Below, piece after piece: positions 7,278-15,278 of a DNA stretch of 17,292 bases. The translations under genes and the position numbers were made by a program. Source of the DNA: UBA1275 sp038124025. Lineage in GTDB: Bacteria > Bacteroidota > Rhodothermia > Balneolales > Balneolaceae. The stretch spans positions 1 through 17,292 of the forward strand of contig JAYPBC010000034.1 in NCBI GenBank assembly GCA_038124025.1. Reading direction: 5' to 3'. Below the pieces are notes generated by a model. That model searched no databases and had not been told where the DNA came from. It saw only the letters and a program-made list of their open reading frames with translations. Numbering within the stretch: the stretch's first letter is position 1; each line of letters opens with the position of its first letter.

Positions 7278-9134
7278 TTAAGAGAGGTCCTTTTTTAATA
7301 TAACGGTAACCCCTGAGTTGCCATTCCTTGAATCATTAGAATCTTTATTTTTTGCACGCTTATTTTGGGTAGTTCGACCATTGGATTTAGCCGTATTATG
7401 AGAGCCTCTAGATTGGCTATTTCCACGTGGGGGTCTGCCTGGTTTGTTTCGATTATTGCTTCCGTTACCAGATCGGTCTTTTTTTGTGATTTCCAATTCA
7501 TCTTGATCGGGTTTACTTCCCCTTAATTCTTCTAATTCATGCTTTTCAAGTAGTTCATCAAGTGAAGCCCCTTGCAGCACGGCATCGGTAATATCTACTT
7601 CTGAACCGGCAAGGGTTACGTGGAATTCATTTAGTGATATTTTATCGTCACCCACTAAGGATACTCGTACATGATACTTAGTCATCCATTTCCATTGAGT
7701 ACTAAAAAGCCCTTTGGTTAGATAACTCTTTAGATAGGGATTAACATACAAATCAATGGCTCTGTAGCCTGTGGAATGCTTGAACTTACTAATCCAACTT
7801 TCAATATCTGTTAGTATGGTATCTTGTGTAACTACATTGCCTGATCCACCGCACATTGGGCAAACGTTCGATACAGAATTAATGACGGAAGGTCGAATAC
7901 GCTGACGAGTTATTTGTATGAGACCAAAATCACTCATCCCAATAATATTAGTCTTTGCGGGGTCCTTTCGGAATTCTTTCTTTAACTCATCATATATTTT
8001 TTTTCGATTTTTTTCATCCTTCAAATCAATGAAATCTACTACGATGATCCCCCCGATATCACGTAATCGGAGTTGCTTAGCTATTTCTCGAGCAGCCTCT
8101 AAGTTAGTCTTGAGTGAATTATCCTCCTGCTTTTGTTTTGCAGCATAGGGTCCTGAATTCACATCCACCACATACATAGCTTCTGTTTGCTCGAAAATGA
8201 GATAGCCACCCATTTTCATACGAACCCGTGGATTAAAAATGGAATTGACGTCTTCACTGACACCAACATGGTCAAATATATGTTCCTTACCTTTAAATAA
8301 TTCCACGTTGGGCATCATCTGAGGAGCTATTTGCTGTACATAACTTTTTATTTGCTTGAACATTTTTGGGTCATCAACAAGCACCCGATCATAATTCTTA
8401 GCAAATAAATCTCGGATTAGACTCTCGGTCATGTCCAAATCGTTGTATAATAAACTAGGAGGCTCTGCGTCTTCAAGACGTTCTGCTAGTGTTTCCCATT
8501 TTTTTAGCACTGTGTGTAAATCTTCCTCAATGGCCTCTTGTTCTTGGTTTTGGGCTACTGTTCGCACAATAACTCCAAATCCATCAGGTACCATACCGTT
8601 TAAAATTCCTTTTAATCGGCGGCGCTCTTTATAGTTGTTTATTCGCTTTGAAACAGCTATGTAATCCCCCATAGGAATGAGCACAAGAAAACGACCGGCG
8701 ATAGTAATATCGGTAGATACTCGTGGACCTTTGGATCCAATAGGCTCTTTAACAATCTGAACAAGTAATTTTTGTCCCGTTTTAAGCAGCTTTCCAGCAA
8801 GAACCTGACGATCTGAATTCGTCATTTCTTCTTTTTTAGAGAGGGTTTGATGCATATGCTTGGGTATGGCTTTAGGGCCATTAAGCATGCTTATATACTC
8901 ATCTAAATGATCTCCAGCGTCCGAGAAGTGGAGGAAGGCATCTTTAGGCGTACCCATGTCAATAAAAGCGGCACGTATGCCACTCATAACCTTATGGACA
9001 CGTGCTACATATATATTGCCTACGGTTCGTTGATTTTCCTCTGATTCTATGAAGAGTTGCGCTAATTCTCCGTTCTCGAGAAGCGCAATCCGGTTTTGAT
9101 TGCCGGAAGAGTGTATTATAATTTGATTTTTCAT
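7278..9134 (-). CDS. rng: Ribonuclease G/E family endoribonuclease
   Basis: A 618-residue RNase G/E that cleaves single-stranded RNA in rRNA maturation and mRNA decay. An S1 RNA-binding domain occupies about residues 35-140 (GNIYVARVHKVMSGIRAAFIDMG). The RNase core carries the metal-binding residues D324 and N326 (VVDVNSG) and D367 (VVDFID). Spacing matches E. coli RNase E D303/N305/D346 exactly. The zinc-link CPMC is at 425-428, again at the expected distance (58 residues after the second Asp). After the small domain (about 435-540) comes a low-complexity tail, about 550-607, rich in Asn, Gly, Arg, Ser and Lys, ending in a hydrophobic GVTVILKKDLS motif. Such a tail could bind RNA or partners, but no known degradosome motif is recognised. 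The gene is monocistronic by spacing, with a long leader upstream. Confidence 0.95.
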   Translation of the reverse strand: MKNQIIIHSSGNQNRIALLENGELAQLFIESEENQRTVGNIYVARVHKVMSGIRAAFIDMGTPKDAFLHFSDAGDHLDEYISMLNGPKAIPKHMHQTLSKKEEMTNSDRQVLAGKLLKTGQKLLVQIVKEPIGSKGPRVSTDITIAGRFLVLIPMGDYIAVSKRINNYKERRRLKGILNGMVPDGFGVIVRTVAQNQEQEAIEEDLHTVLKKWETLAERLEDAEPPSLLYNDLDMTESLIRDLFAKNYDRVLVDDPKMFKQIKSYVQQIAPQMMPNVELFKGKEHIFDHVGVSEDVNSIFNPRVRMKMGGYLIFEQTEAMYVVDVNSGPYAAKQKQEDNSLKTNLEAAREIAKQLRLRDIGGIIVVDFIDLKDEKNRKKIYDELKKEFRKDPAKTNIIGMSDFGLIQITRQRIRPSVINSVSNVCPMCGGSGNVVTQDTILTDIESWISKFKHSTGYRAIDLYVNPYLKSYLTKGLFSTQWKWMTKYHVRVSLVGDDKISLNEFHVTLAGSEVDITDAVLQGASLDELLEKHELEELRGSKPDQDELEITKKDRSGNGSNNRNKPGRPPRGNSQSRGSHNTAKSNGRTTQNKRAKNKDSNDSRNGNSGVTVILKKDLS

Positions 9135-9468
9135 CGAAATTCAATGTTAGACACCAACGAGCTTGATTAACCAAGGGTTGAATTCTTCGGCATAGTTCGT
9201 CTTTATTGGCCGTAATCTGGTCTGCTGAATTCATCGTTCGAGATGTAAAATTCGTTGGTTGGGCAGTTGCCCTAGTTAAATTTGTTTGGTTGTGACCATG
9301 TTCGAAATTGGGTGAGCATGGTTTAGTGGTTGCTGTTTTGAGAGCAGCAAAAACTAAATAAAGTAGGTCCACAACGCTTTTGTGAGCGCGTGACAACAGC
9401 AAAAAAGGTACTATTGCACCTGTGTTGTATGAACTGAACCGTACCATTTATAGTGAAATATTCGTTTT
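9135..9468 (-). promoter_or_regulatory. Long rng upstream region with multiple inverted repeats
   Basis: About 330 bases upstream of rng hold no credible protein gene. Visible pairs: GGGC (9261-9264)/GCCC (9269-9272), TTGCTG (9330-9335)/CAGCAA (9345-9350), and a 7-base AATTCAA/TTGAATT pair that, on the minus strand, lies between about 9185 and the rng start and could fold near the initiation site. A CAGCAAAA motif occurs twice (about 9345 and 9397). No perfect TAnnTTTG promoter is seen. E. coli rne has a long 5' leader through which RNase E controls its own mRNA; an analogous role here is inference. Confidence 0.3.
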
Positions 9469-9521
9469 AAAAATGTGGCATGCGTCCATTCTCTATATGC
9501 TGAATAGCATGCTCACACATT
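9469..9521 (-). terminator. Hairpin terminator after murA operon
   Basis: On the minus strand, AATGTG and GCATGC (split by a 3-base TGA bulge) pair with GCATGC and CACATT. The left arms are plus-strand 9472-9477 and 9478-9483; the right arms are 9507-9512 and 9516-9521. Within the 23-base loop ATTC and GAAT can pair further. The descending arm runs directly into a T5 tract (plus-strand A run ending near 9473). It sits about 50 bases after the murA stop, so it most likely ends the lipoprotein-to-murA transcript and insulates rng. Confidence 0.6.
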
Positions 9522-9568
9522 GAAATGCTTCAGTTATAATATACAGTCAAAGTGGGACTAAAGTAAAT

Positions 9569-10834
9569 TTATTCTTCGGCTCTAGTCACTTTAGCGCCAA
9601 CGGCGCCTAGTTTATCTTCTAGGCTTTCATACCCTCGGTCTAGATGGTATATGCGTAAAATCTCAGACGTGTTTTTAGCGGCCATTCCAGCCAGCACCAA
9701 ACTTACGCTCGCACGTAGATCTGTACTCATTACCGAAGCGCCTTCTAATGGTGTAGGCCCCTGTATGTATGCTGTATTTTGTTGCAATTTTATCTTCGCT
9801 CCAAGTCGATTGAGTTCGGGTACATAGCTGAAACGATCAAAATAGACGGTATCAGTGACAGTTGAATCTCCATGGGCTTGGGTTAGCATAGTTGCCCATT
9901 GTGCTTGAAGATCGGTAGGGAAACCGGGGTAAATTTCAGTGGTAATATTTACGGGTTTGAGTATCTCTGGTGCTTGAACCGAAATTATCTCATCCTCGAC
10001 CTGTACCTGAGCTCCTGTCTGTCTGAGTAGTTCAGGGAAATTACCTAAATGCTGTGCATTACAACCTACCAAACGCAAGGAGGATCCGGGTAACATAGCC
10101 GCAGCTATCATAAAGGTTCCCACTTCGATCCTATCAGGATCATTTAGGAAGCATCCGCCTGATAATCTTCGTACCTGTTTTATTGTTAAGGTATCGCTGC
10201 CAACCCCACTTATATCAGCTCCCATAGCATTTAATACCTTGCATAATTGAACCACATCTGGCTCTTTAGCCGCATTTTCAATAATAAATGACTCGGCTCG
10301 TAAAACCGCAGCAAGTAGTATATTTATGGTTGCTCCCACACTACTAGGTTCGAGCCTAAAGCGGCCACCTGGAACACTTGAACCTGCTTTTGCTATTACA
10401 TACCCTTTGTCCAAGCTAATGGATATACCCATTGCCTCTAATCCTCTCAAGTGCAGATCTACAGGACGTGGACCCCATGCGCAGCCGCCAGGCATGGAGA
10501 CTTTGGCATAGCCATGTTTACCAACCAATGCTCCAAGCATATAGAATGAAGCCCTCATTTTTCTGACTAAATCATAGGGTGCTTCTAGGTAATTAACATT
10601 TGAGGGGTCAATGATTATTCGGTTCTCGGTATCCTGAAACTGAACTTGAGCACCAACGACACGTAATACGTTGTTGAACGTATAAATATCCTGTAGCCGA
10701 GGAACATTTTCTAGGGTGACGGGTTCATCAGCCAGTAAGGACGCAGCAATCAAAGGTAGTGCCGCATTCTTTGAACCGCTGATGGCAATATCTCCATTCA
10801 ATGGGGTAGGCCCCTTTACAATGAATTTGTCCAA
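9569..10834 (-). CDS. murA: UDP-N-acetylglucosamine 1-carboxyvinyltransferase MurA
   Basis: A 421-residue cytoplasmic enzyme that transfers enolpyruvate from phosphoenolpyruvate to UDP-GlcNAc, the first committed step of peptidoglycan synthesis. The EPSP-synthase-like fold is evident from SGSKNAALP at residues 20-28 (substrate-binding Lys22), RKMRASFYMLG near 91-101, and the catalytic loop PGGCAWGPRPVDLHL at 115-129. Cys118 corresponds to E. coli Cys115, the fosfomycin target, so fosfomycin sensitivity is expected. Later blocks DRIEVGTF and EIYPGFPTDLQAQ are also typical. The start codon is TTG (rc of 10832-10834); no upstream ATG fits and MDKFIVKGPTPLNG is a standard N-terminus. One base separates it from the preceding carboxyl-carrier stop, which implies translational coupling and may explain the weak start codon. 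Confidence 0.97.
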   Translation of the reverse strand: MDKFIVKGPTPLNGDIAISGSKNAALPLIAASLLADEPVTLENVPRLQDIYTFNNVLRVVGAQVQFQDTENRIIIDPSNVNYLEAPYDLVRKMRASFYMLGALVGKHGYAKVSMPGGCAWGPRPVDLHLRGLEAMGISISLDKGYVIAKAGSSVPGGRFRLEPSSVGATINILLAAVLRAESFIIENAAKEPDVVQLCKVLNAMGADISGVGSDTLTIKQVRRLSGGCFLNDPDRIEVGTFMIAAAMLPGSSLRLVGCNAQHLGNFPELLRQTGAQVQVEDEIISVQAPEILKPVNITTEIYPGFPTDLQAQWATMLTQAHGDSTVTDTVYFDRFSYVPELNRLGAKIKLQQNTAYIQGPTPLEGASVMSTDLRASVSLVLAGMAAKNTSEILRIYHLDRGYESLEDKLGAVGAKVTRAEE

Positions 10835-10835
10835 T

Positions 10836-11333
10836 TTATTCTAACTCCACTAATAAGGTTTGTTTTTCTATGGTTTGCCCTAATTCGACCTGAATAGTTT
10901 TTACCCGACCCTGAATAGGCGCTTTAATTTCATTCTCCATTTTCATAGCCTCCAGCACCAATAAGGTATCACCCTTTTGAACCTGATCCCCTTCGCTAAC
11001 ATCAATGCTGAGTACTTTACCCGGCATGGGTGCCTTAATGTCTCCGGCGGATTGTTCCAATTCAGCCTTTATTCCAAGAGTTTCGAGCAGCAGTGCCTGT
11101 TCGTTTTTTACCTGAAGCTCAATGGGTTGGCCATCGATGGTAAACTGGACGTGTGTTCCTTCAATTTGCACATTGGCTAGAATCCACTGCCGTGTTCCAA
11201 TGCGAAAGTAAAAGCGGCCGTTCTGTTCGGTAATAGTATATTCATATAGCTCATCATTTACCTTAGCCATCCCTTCAGAAGGTCCGATTTCAAGGTTTAT
11301 TTGTTCATTATTGTAGCTAATTCGTTGTTTCAC
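10836..11333 (-). CDS. Biotin carboxyl carrier protein (acyl-CoA carboxylase biotinyl subunit)
   Basis: A 165-residue protein whose C-terminal 70 residues (about 95-165) form a biotinyl/lipoyl domain: APMPGKV at 101-107, then EAMKMEN at 128-134 with the biotin-accepting Lys131. The N-terminal 90 residues are beta-rich, as in carrier subunits of acetyl-/propionyl-CoA carboxylases (or pyruvate/oxaloacetate carboxylases) of Bacteroidota, and unlike the Pro/Ala-rich linker of E. coli AccB. It would carry carboxyl-biotin between a biotin carboxylase and a carboxyltransferase that are not in this window. The start codon is GTG (11331-11333), 8 bases after the upstream stop. The gene is in the middle of a tight minus-strand operon and is followed by murA after one base. 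The domain is certain; which carboxylase it serves is not. Confidence 0.88.
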   Translation of the reverse strand: MKQRISYNNEQINLEIGPSEGMAKVNDELYEYTITEQNGRFYFRIGTRQWILANVQIEGTHVQFTIDGQPIELQVKNEQALLLETLGIKAELEQSAGDIKAPMPGKVLSIDVSEGDQVQKGDTLLVLEAMKMENEIKAPIQGRVKTIQVELGQTIEKQTLLVELE

Positions 11334-11341
11334 GTAGGATG

Positions 11342-11602
11342 TTATTTGCGAATATATTTAAGACCTTTTGCGGTAGCTCTGAAGGTATAATCTTCAATGT
11401 GGTCTGAATCATAAGAAGTTGCACGATTAATTTCCACTGAACCACTTTGCCAAACCTCGATTAATCTAAAGTTGATAAGTGTAATTAAATCATCTCTGAG
11501 CGCACCATGGGGGAGTCCAGTTTCTTCTAACAGTACGTCGTAAGGTTCAGGGAAAATAAGTCGAGAAAGCACCTGAATTTCAGATGTATATAATTTTCTC
11601 AT
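11342..11602 (-). CDS. Small winged-helix-like protein of unknown function
   Basis: An 86-residue soluble protein with no clear named family. The pattern LLEETGLPHGALRDDLITLINFRLIEVW followed by YTFRATAKGLKYI resembles a winged helix-turn-helix: a recognition-type helix, then a beta wing and a closing 'T.kG...' turn seen in many small transcription factors. This is a pattern reading, not a database match. It lies 17 bases after the lipoprotein stop and 8 bases before the carboxyl-carrier GTG, so it belongs to the same transcript. The composition matches the neighbours and the frame fills the space, so a real gene is likely. It could be a regulator of the operon or a nucleic-acid-binding accessory. 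Confidence 0.65.
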   Translation of the reverse strand: MRKLYTSEIQVLSRLIFPEPYDVLLEETGLPHGALRDDLITLINFRLIEVWQSGSVEINRATSYDSDHIEDYTFRATAKGLKYIRK

Positions 11603-11619
11603 GGTGGTGTGGCAGAAGG

Positions 11620-12123
11620 TTATTGGATAAAAATGTCACCATAGGTGATGAGCCTTTGATTTCCATCGTACAGAAGTAGACGGTGCAACCCTCGTGCTAA
11701 TTCGGCACTAGACCCAAAATTACGAGAGTCAATCACGAAGGTGACAAGCTCGAACTCTGAACGTACGGTCTGTTGTTGAAGGGGAATCCATCGGTTATTG
11801 TAATTTAAATATCCCAGTTCTACATAGGACTGAACGGGCGCTCCATTAAGTGTCATCTCTAAGTAAGCGGTTCCGCCGTAGCTTATTGGATTTGGAAAAA
11901 GAGGGAGAACTCGAATTAATCCCTCATAATAGGGTGATACTCTCCAGTCTTGTTTATCCTGAGAAAGTATATTTTGTTGTAAATCCGTTTGTGTATAACC
12001 TTCGACTACTCCGTAGGCCTCGGCCTCATATTGCCGCTGAGCGCTGTCCTGTTGGCAACTGCCAAAAATGAGCCCAACAAGTAAAAAAAAACTGGGAATA
12101 TGTAAACGGTTAATGCTGTTCAT
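11620..12123 (-). CDS. Putative lipoprotein with C-terminal beta-sandwich-like region
   Basis: The frame is open from 12204, but ATG 12121-12123 is the better start. It gives MNSINRLHIPSFFLLVGLIF followed by GSC, a lipoprotein signal with lipid-accepting Cys23 (a relaxed lipobox), and about 167 residues in all. The extra upstream codons are hydrophobic but would bury the signal, and the predicted promoter lies within them. The mature part has a Gln-rich stretch (QQDSAQRQYEAEAYG) and then a beta-strand-rich domain from about residue 80, starting LFPNP and ending YGDIFIQ. The 'PNP' turn resembles the start of Ig-like or T9SS-type beta sandwiches, but position and length do not match a sorting signal. 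Function is unknown. It probably sits in the outer membrane facing the periplasm and is the first gene of the murA operon. Confidence 0.65.
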   Translation of the reverse strand: MNSINRLHIPSFFLLVGLIFGSCQQDSAQRQYEAEAYGVVEGYTQTDLQQNILSQDKQDWRVSPYYEGLIRVLPLFPNPISYGGTAYLEMTLNGAPVQSYVELGYLNYNNRWIPLQQQTVRSEFELVTFVIDSRNFGSSAELARGLHRLLLYDGNQRLITYGDIFIQ

Positions 12124-12201
12124 TGGTTTAAAACTATTAGGTATGGGTTTTAGATGTTTGGACCCGTATTTCTGGTGCAGATAACAAATTAGTACAAGCA
12201 A

Positions 12202-12209
12202 CAAATATA
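12202..12209 (-). promoter_or_regulatory. Candidate -7 element for the lipoprotein-murA operon
   Basis: The minus strand reads TATATTTG here, a perfect match to the Bacteroidota TAnnTTTG -7 consensus. It is placed about 80 bases before the lipoprotein ATG at 12123. No matching -33 TTTG is evident at the expected distance. The opposite strand of the same AT-rich segment reads TATATTTA (12206-12213), one base off the consensus, just ahead of the ArsC-like gene. This short divergent gap could thus serve both directions. Confidence 0.35.
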
Positions 12210-12221
12210 TTTACATCCATC

Positions 12222-12581
12222 ATGTTACATCTTATCGGCATTCCCAACTGCAATAAAATTAAAGATACACGTTCTTGGTTAGAGGAAAAAGCTATCCCTT
12301 ATGAATTTATCCATGTTAAAAAAGAACCGCTCTCTAAGGATGAAATTTCTGATCTAGCACACAAAGTAGGCACCGATGTGCTTGTTAATTCTCGGGGAAC
12401 CACCTACAGAAAACTAGAAATCAAGAATAAAAATCTTAACGATGATGAATTGTTAGCGCTTGTTCATGAGCACCAAAGCATGCTAAAGCGACCAATATTG
12501 GTATTTCAAGATTCTGTTTTGGTAGGATATGATGAGCAGGCATTTGAACAATTTGCAAAGGAACATGAACTACTGGATTAG
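12222..12581 (+). CDS. ArsC/Spx-family protein
   Basis: A 119-residue thioredoxin-fold protein of the ArsC/Spx/YffB family. The N-terminus is MLHLIGIPNCNKIKDTRSWL, with the single family Cys (Cys10) in place of the CxxC of Spx. The segment YEFIHVKKEPLS is the family beta/alpha turn. VNSRGTTYRKL at about 56-66 carries the arginine and 'RGTTYR' pattern of this fold, and KRPILV near 89-94 is the conserved cis-Pro region. Members act as glutaredoxin-coupled reductases (arsenate in true ArsC) or as RNA-polymerase-binding regulators. Without nearby arsenic genes, an arsenate role is not supported. It opens a plus-strand run and is followed after 22 bases by the DUF3108 gene. Confidence 0.85.
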   Translation: MLHLIGIPNCNKIKDTRSWLEEKAIPYEFIHVKKEPLSKDEISDLAHKVGTDVLVNSRGTTYRKLEIKNKNLNDDELLALVHEHQSMLKRPILVFQDSVLVGYDEQAFEQFAKEHELLD

Positions 12582-12603
12582 AGGAGCATCATTTTCGGGG
12601 TTA

Positions 12604-13452
12604 ATGGATGTGAGGCAGGCTTTTATTCGCTTATTTCTATTGGCCGTGTTCCTATTTGGGTATACCAAAGAGGTGGATGCGTCAGCATTTCTTTTGGAGC
12701 AGAGCGTAGTTGAATCTGAGCAGCCCAGCGTCTCAGATATATTGGGTGCGGGGGAGTGGTTCCGATATGAAGTTAGTTATGGATTTTTCACTCTAGGATG
12801 GGTGGAAGTGAATTTTTTACCTGACACACTCTACAACGGACGGGTACATCATCACCTATTCACGCGGATGATATCGAACGAACGACTTCCGTTAATTGGA
12901 TACGAGCGGGATGAATTTCACACGCTGTTTTATGTCAACGAGGAAGGTTTGCCAGTGAGTAGTCTTTTTTGGAAGGACAATATCGACGAAGATGAATTGG
13001 ATGAAATTGTATATCGGTTTGACAGAGAGTCTGGGCAAGTGCAGTATAAAGAGGAGGATGAAAGTACAGGAGAACTTCTCATAGTGGAGCCAGCTACGGC
13101 AGGCCATATTGTTTTTGTGTATTCACGATTATTTGCTGGCGGTGGGGCCAACACACAGCTGCCGGTGTATGTGAGCAAAAAACTTGGTTTTCTTGATTTT
13201 GATCATAGTACTACCAGTGAGGTGCGAAGCTATGAGGCGTTTGAGGATTCGGTAGCTACCTATAAAACAACAGGACGAACCATAGATATGGTGGGCCCTT
13301 TTGGTTTTAGTGGACGTTTCGATGCTTATTTTGCACAGGATGAGTTGAGAATCCCTTTGGAAGCAAGAGTAAAAATGTTTTTAGGTAGTGCGGTAGTAAA
13401 GTTGATAGAATACAGACCTAAAAGTTCTACCCAATCTAGACCTAAGGGCTGA
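12604..13452 (+). CDS. DUF3108 exported protein
   Basis: The open frame extends from 12529 through overlap with the ArsC-like gene, but ATG 12604 gives a clean signal peptide (RQAFIRLFLLAVFLFGY, then DASA before Phe) and avoids the overlap. It is 282 residues long. The mature protein begins with GAGEWFRYEVSYGFFTLGWVEVNF, the defining opening of DUF3108, a beta-rich periplasmic family. The family is of unknown function, although related proteins bind hydrophobic ligands in the envelope. The rest alternates beta strands with acidic loops (DEDELDE near residue 130) and ends in a basic tail. It sits between the ArsC-like gene and dut, with 22 bases before and about 45 bases after. Function cannot be derived further. 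Confidence 0.8.
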   Translation: MDVRQAFIRLFLLAVFLFGYTKEVDASAFLLEQSVVESEQPSVSDILGAGEWFRYEVSYGFFTLGWVEVNFLPDTLYNGRVHHHLFTRMISNERLPLIGYERDEFHTLFYVNEEGLPVSSLFWKDNIDEDELDEIVYRFDRESGQVQYKEEDESTGELLIVEPATAGHIVFVYSRLFAGGGANTQLPVYVSKKLGFLDFDHSTTSEVRSYEAFEDSVATYKTTGRTIDMVGPFGFSGRFDAYFAQDELRIPLEARVKMFLGSAVVKLIEYRPKSSTQSRPKG

Positions 13453-13496
13453 ATCATAAATATGAATATGGATAATAGAAGATGGAGCTAGACGCG

Positions 13497-13949
13497 ATGG
13501 AAAAACCCATAATTAAGTGTATTCAATTACCCCATGCCAAGGATCTCCCATTGCCTTCCTATCAGACGGAGGGTGCTGCGGGAATGGATATTCGAGTAGC
13601 CTTAGACGAGGAATTTTGCTTAGAGCCAGGGGAACGGGCATTACTGCCAACCGGTCTAATTATTGCTATTCCGCAAGGCTATGAGGTTCAAATTCGGCCT
13701 CGAAGTGGTCTTGCAATTAAGCACGGAATAAGTATGGTAAACAGTCCCGGAACTATTGATTCGGATTTTCGGGGAGAAATTCATCTCATTGTTATAAATC
13801 ACGGCCAACAAGCATTTACGGTCAAACATGGAGACCGTATGGCTCAGATGGTCGTGCAAAGAGTACATCAGGCAGAGATTATACAAGCCAGTGAAGTAGA
13901 TGATACTCAGCGAGGCCACGGTGGCTTTGGGTCCACCGGGGTTGGATAA
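13497..13949 (+). CDS. dut: Deoxyuridine 5'-triphosphate nucleotidohydrolase (dUTPase)
   Basis: Trimeric dUTPase that hydrolyses dUTP to dUMP and pyrophosphate, keeping uracil out of DNA and supplying dTMP synthesis. All five signature motifs are present in order (numbering from this start): AGMDIR at 28-33, RPRSGLA at 67-73, GTIDSDFRGE at 85-94, GDRMAQMV at 112-119 and RGHGGFGSTG at 139-148. The catalytic Asp is D88. Phe91 replaces the usual Tyr in motif 3, a mild variation. ATG 13482 would add five residues, but the later ATG has GGAG nine bases upstream and gives a normal N-terminus. The C-terminal flexible arm (motif 5) is complete. The stop is two bases before the MFS gene, so the two are likely co-transcribed. 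Confidence 0.96.
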   Translation: MEKPIIKCIQLPHAKDLPLPSYQTEGAAGMDIRVALDEEFCLEPGERALLPTGLIIAIPQGYEVQIRPRSGLAIKHGISMVNSPGTIDSDFRGEIHLIVINHGQQAFTVKHGDRMAQMVVQRVHQAEIIQASEVDDTQRGHGGFGSTGVG

Positions 13950-13951
13950 TT

Positions 13952-15277
13952 ATGGTGGATACCAAAAGACCTAAGAAGACGGTTAAGCAGGCATTTACCC
14001 CCTTAGTAGAGCTCATCCAAGAGTATCCTTCTTTTCGTAGGTTGTGGATCGCCCAAGCGATATCAAATTTTGGGGATTGGTTTGGTCTTTTGGCCTTGTA
14101 TGCATTGATCCAGCGATATTCTGATTCGGAGTTCTTACTTGGATTGGTGATCATTGTCAAAATGTTGAGTTTAGCCTTTTTCTCACCTATTGCTGGTTAT
14201 CTGACGGATCGATTTAATCGCCGTTTGCTTATGATTATCTGTGATGCTGGTAGGGCCTTAAGTTTGCTGCTTATGCTATTTGTTCAACAAGAAAGCCTAC
14301 TATGGTTAGCCTATGCGCTGACGGGCTTTCAGATGATGCTTTCAGCTATTTTTGAGCCTGCTAAAACTGCTTCGATTCCCAATGTGGCTCCTTCAGATCG
14401 CTTAGTGGATGCCAATATCATATCAACGGCTACATGGAGTATCATATTTACTACAGGCATGGCTATAGGTGGTTTTGCTACCGAATGGATTGGGGTAGAA
14501 GCTGTTTTTATCTTGGATGCGATGACCTATTTGGTTTCAGGGTGGTTTATTTATAGAGCGGTGATTCCGCAGGAGGAGCGGGGCTCAGACAGTATTGAGC
14601 ATGATGAAAAACCATCATTCTGGAAAGATATTCGTCAAAATATTGGTAAAGACATTAAACTGGGGGTTCGATACCTACGTGACAACCATCACATTTTACG
14701 CCCAGCTGTAGCCAAGGGAACCTCTACCATTTTTTTAGGCGGTTTGGTATACATGTTGGTTCTGGTGAGTGACAATATATTGCAGATGGGCAGTATTGGT
14801 TTGGGATTATTGTATGCAGCTCGTGGGATAGGAACTGGTATTGGACCTGTTATTGCACGACAATACTTCACGAATGAGGGCCAATGGATTGTGGTTATGG
14901 GGGCTAGTATTGCCCTTTCTGGAGCTATGTACTTGGTGGTTGGCTTAACCCAGGTTTGGTGGATGATGTTTATCTTTGTACTGCTGGCTCATGCTGCATC
15001 AGGAGCTAACTGGGTAACCTCTACAGTACTTTTACAAAAAAGATCCGAAGATAATTTTCGAGGCCGTGTATTTAGTACGGAGTGGTTGCTTTTTACCTTA
15101 GGTAACTCGCTATCAGTGATCGTGGCATCGGCACTTTTAGAATGGCAAATTATTGAATTACAGTCCTTAATCAGTGTATATGCGATAGGCCTCATGGTTG
15201 CAGGGATGATCTGGTTGTCAACGGTAGCTAATTGGGAGCGTAATTGGCTACAAAAAAGCCTGAGTCTCAAGGTGTAG
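13952..15277 (+). CDS. Major facilitator superfamily exporter (MFS_3-like)
   Basis: A 441-residue inner-membrane carrier of the major facilitator superfamily, resembling the EntS/MFS_3 group of drug or siderophore exporters. About 12 hydrophobic segments are visible. The motif A loop between helices 2 and 3 is GYLTDRFNRRLLM (82-94). The amphipathic start ELIQEYPSFRRLWIAQAISNFGDW is typical of this group. A charged cytoplasmic linker at about 205-240 separates the two halves, and a second conserved block, RSEDNFRGRVFSTEW, sits near 365-380. It starts two bases after the dut stop, and a terminator-like hairpin (15279-15297) follows right after its own stop, so it is the last gene of the run. 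The substrate cannot be inferred. Pairing with dut looks positional, not functional. Confidence 0.88.
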   Translation: MVDTKRPKKTVKQAFTPLVELIQEYPSFRRLWIAQAISNFGDWFGLLALYALIQRYSDSEFLLGLVIIVKMLSLAFFSPIAGYLTDRFNRRLLMIICDAGRALSLLLMLFVQQESLLWLAYALTGFQMMLSAIFEPAKTASIPNVAPSDRLVDANIISTATWSIIFTTGMAIGGFATEWIGVEAVFILDAMTYLVSGWFIYRAVIPQEERGSDSIEHDEKPSFWKDIRQNIGKDIKLGVRYLRDNHHILRPAVAKGTSTIFLGGLVYMLVLVSDNILQMGSIGLGLLYAARGIGTGIGPVIARQYFTNEGQWIVVMGASIALSGAMYLVVGLTQVWWMMFIFVLLAHAASGANWVTSTVLLQKRSEDNFRGRVFSTEWLLFTLGNSLSVIVASALLEWQIIELQSLISVYAIGLMVAGMIWLSTVANWERNWLQKSLSLKV

Positions 15278-15278
15278 T

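Noticed and set aside
8992..9447. A 151-codon minus-strand open frame across the rng upstream gap and rng start
   Set aside because: It overlaps the first 143 bases of rng in another frame, has no family pattern or plausible protein composition, and lacks a credible start.
11620..11890. The lipoprotein's PNP-containing beta domain as a T9SS sorting signal
   Set aside because: The domain is too early and too long, lacks the conserved sorting-domain ending, and the protein already has a lipoprotein signal.
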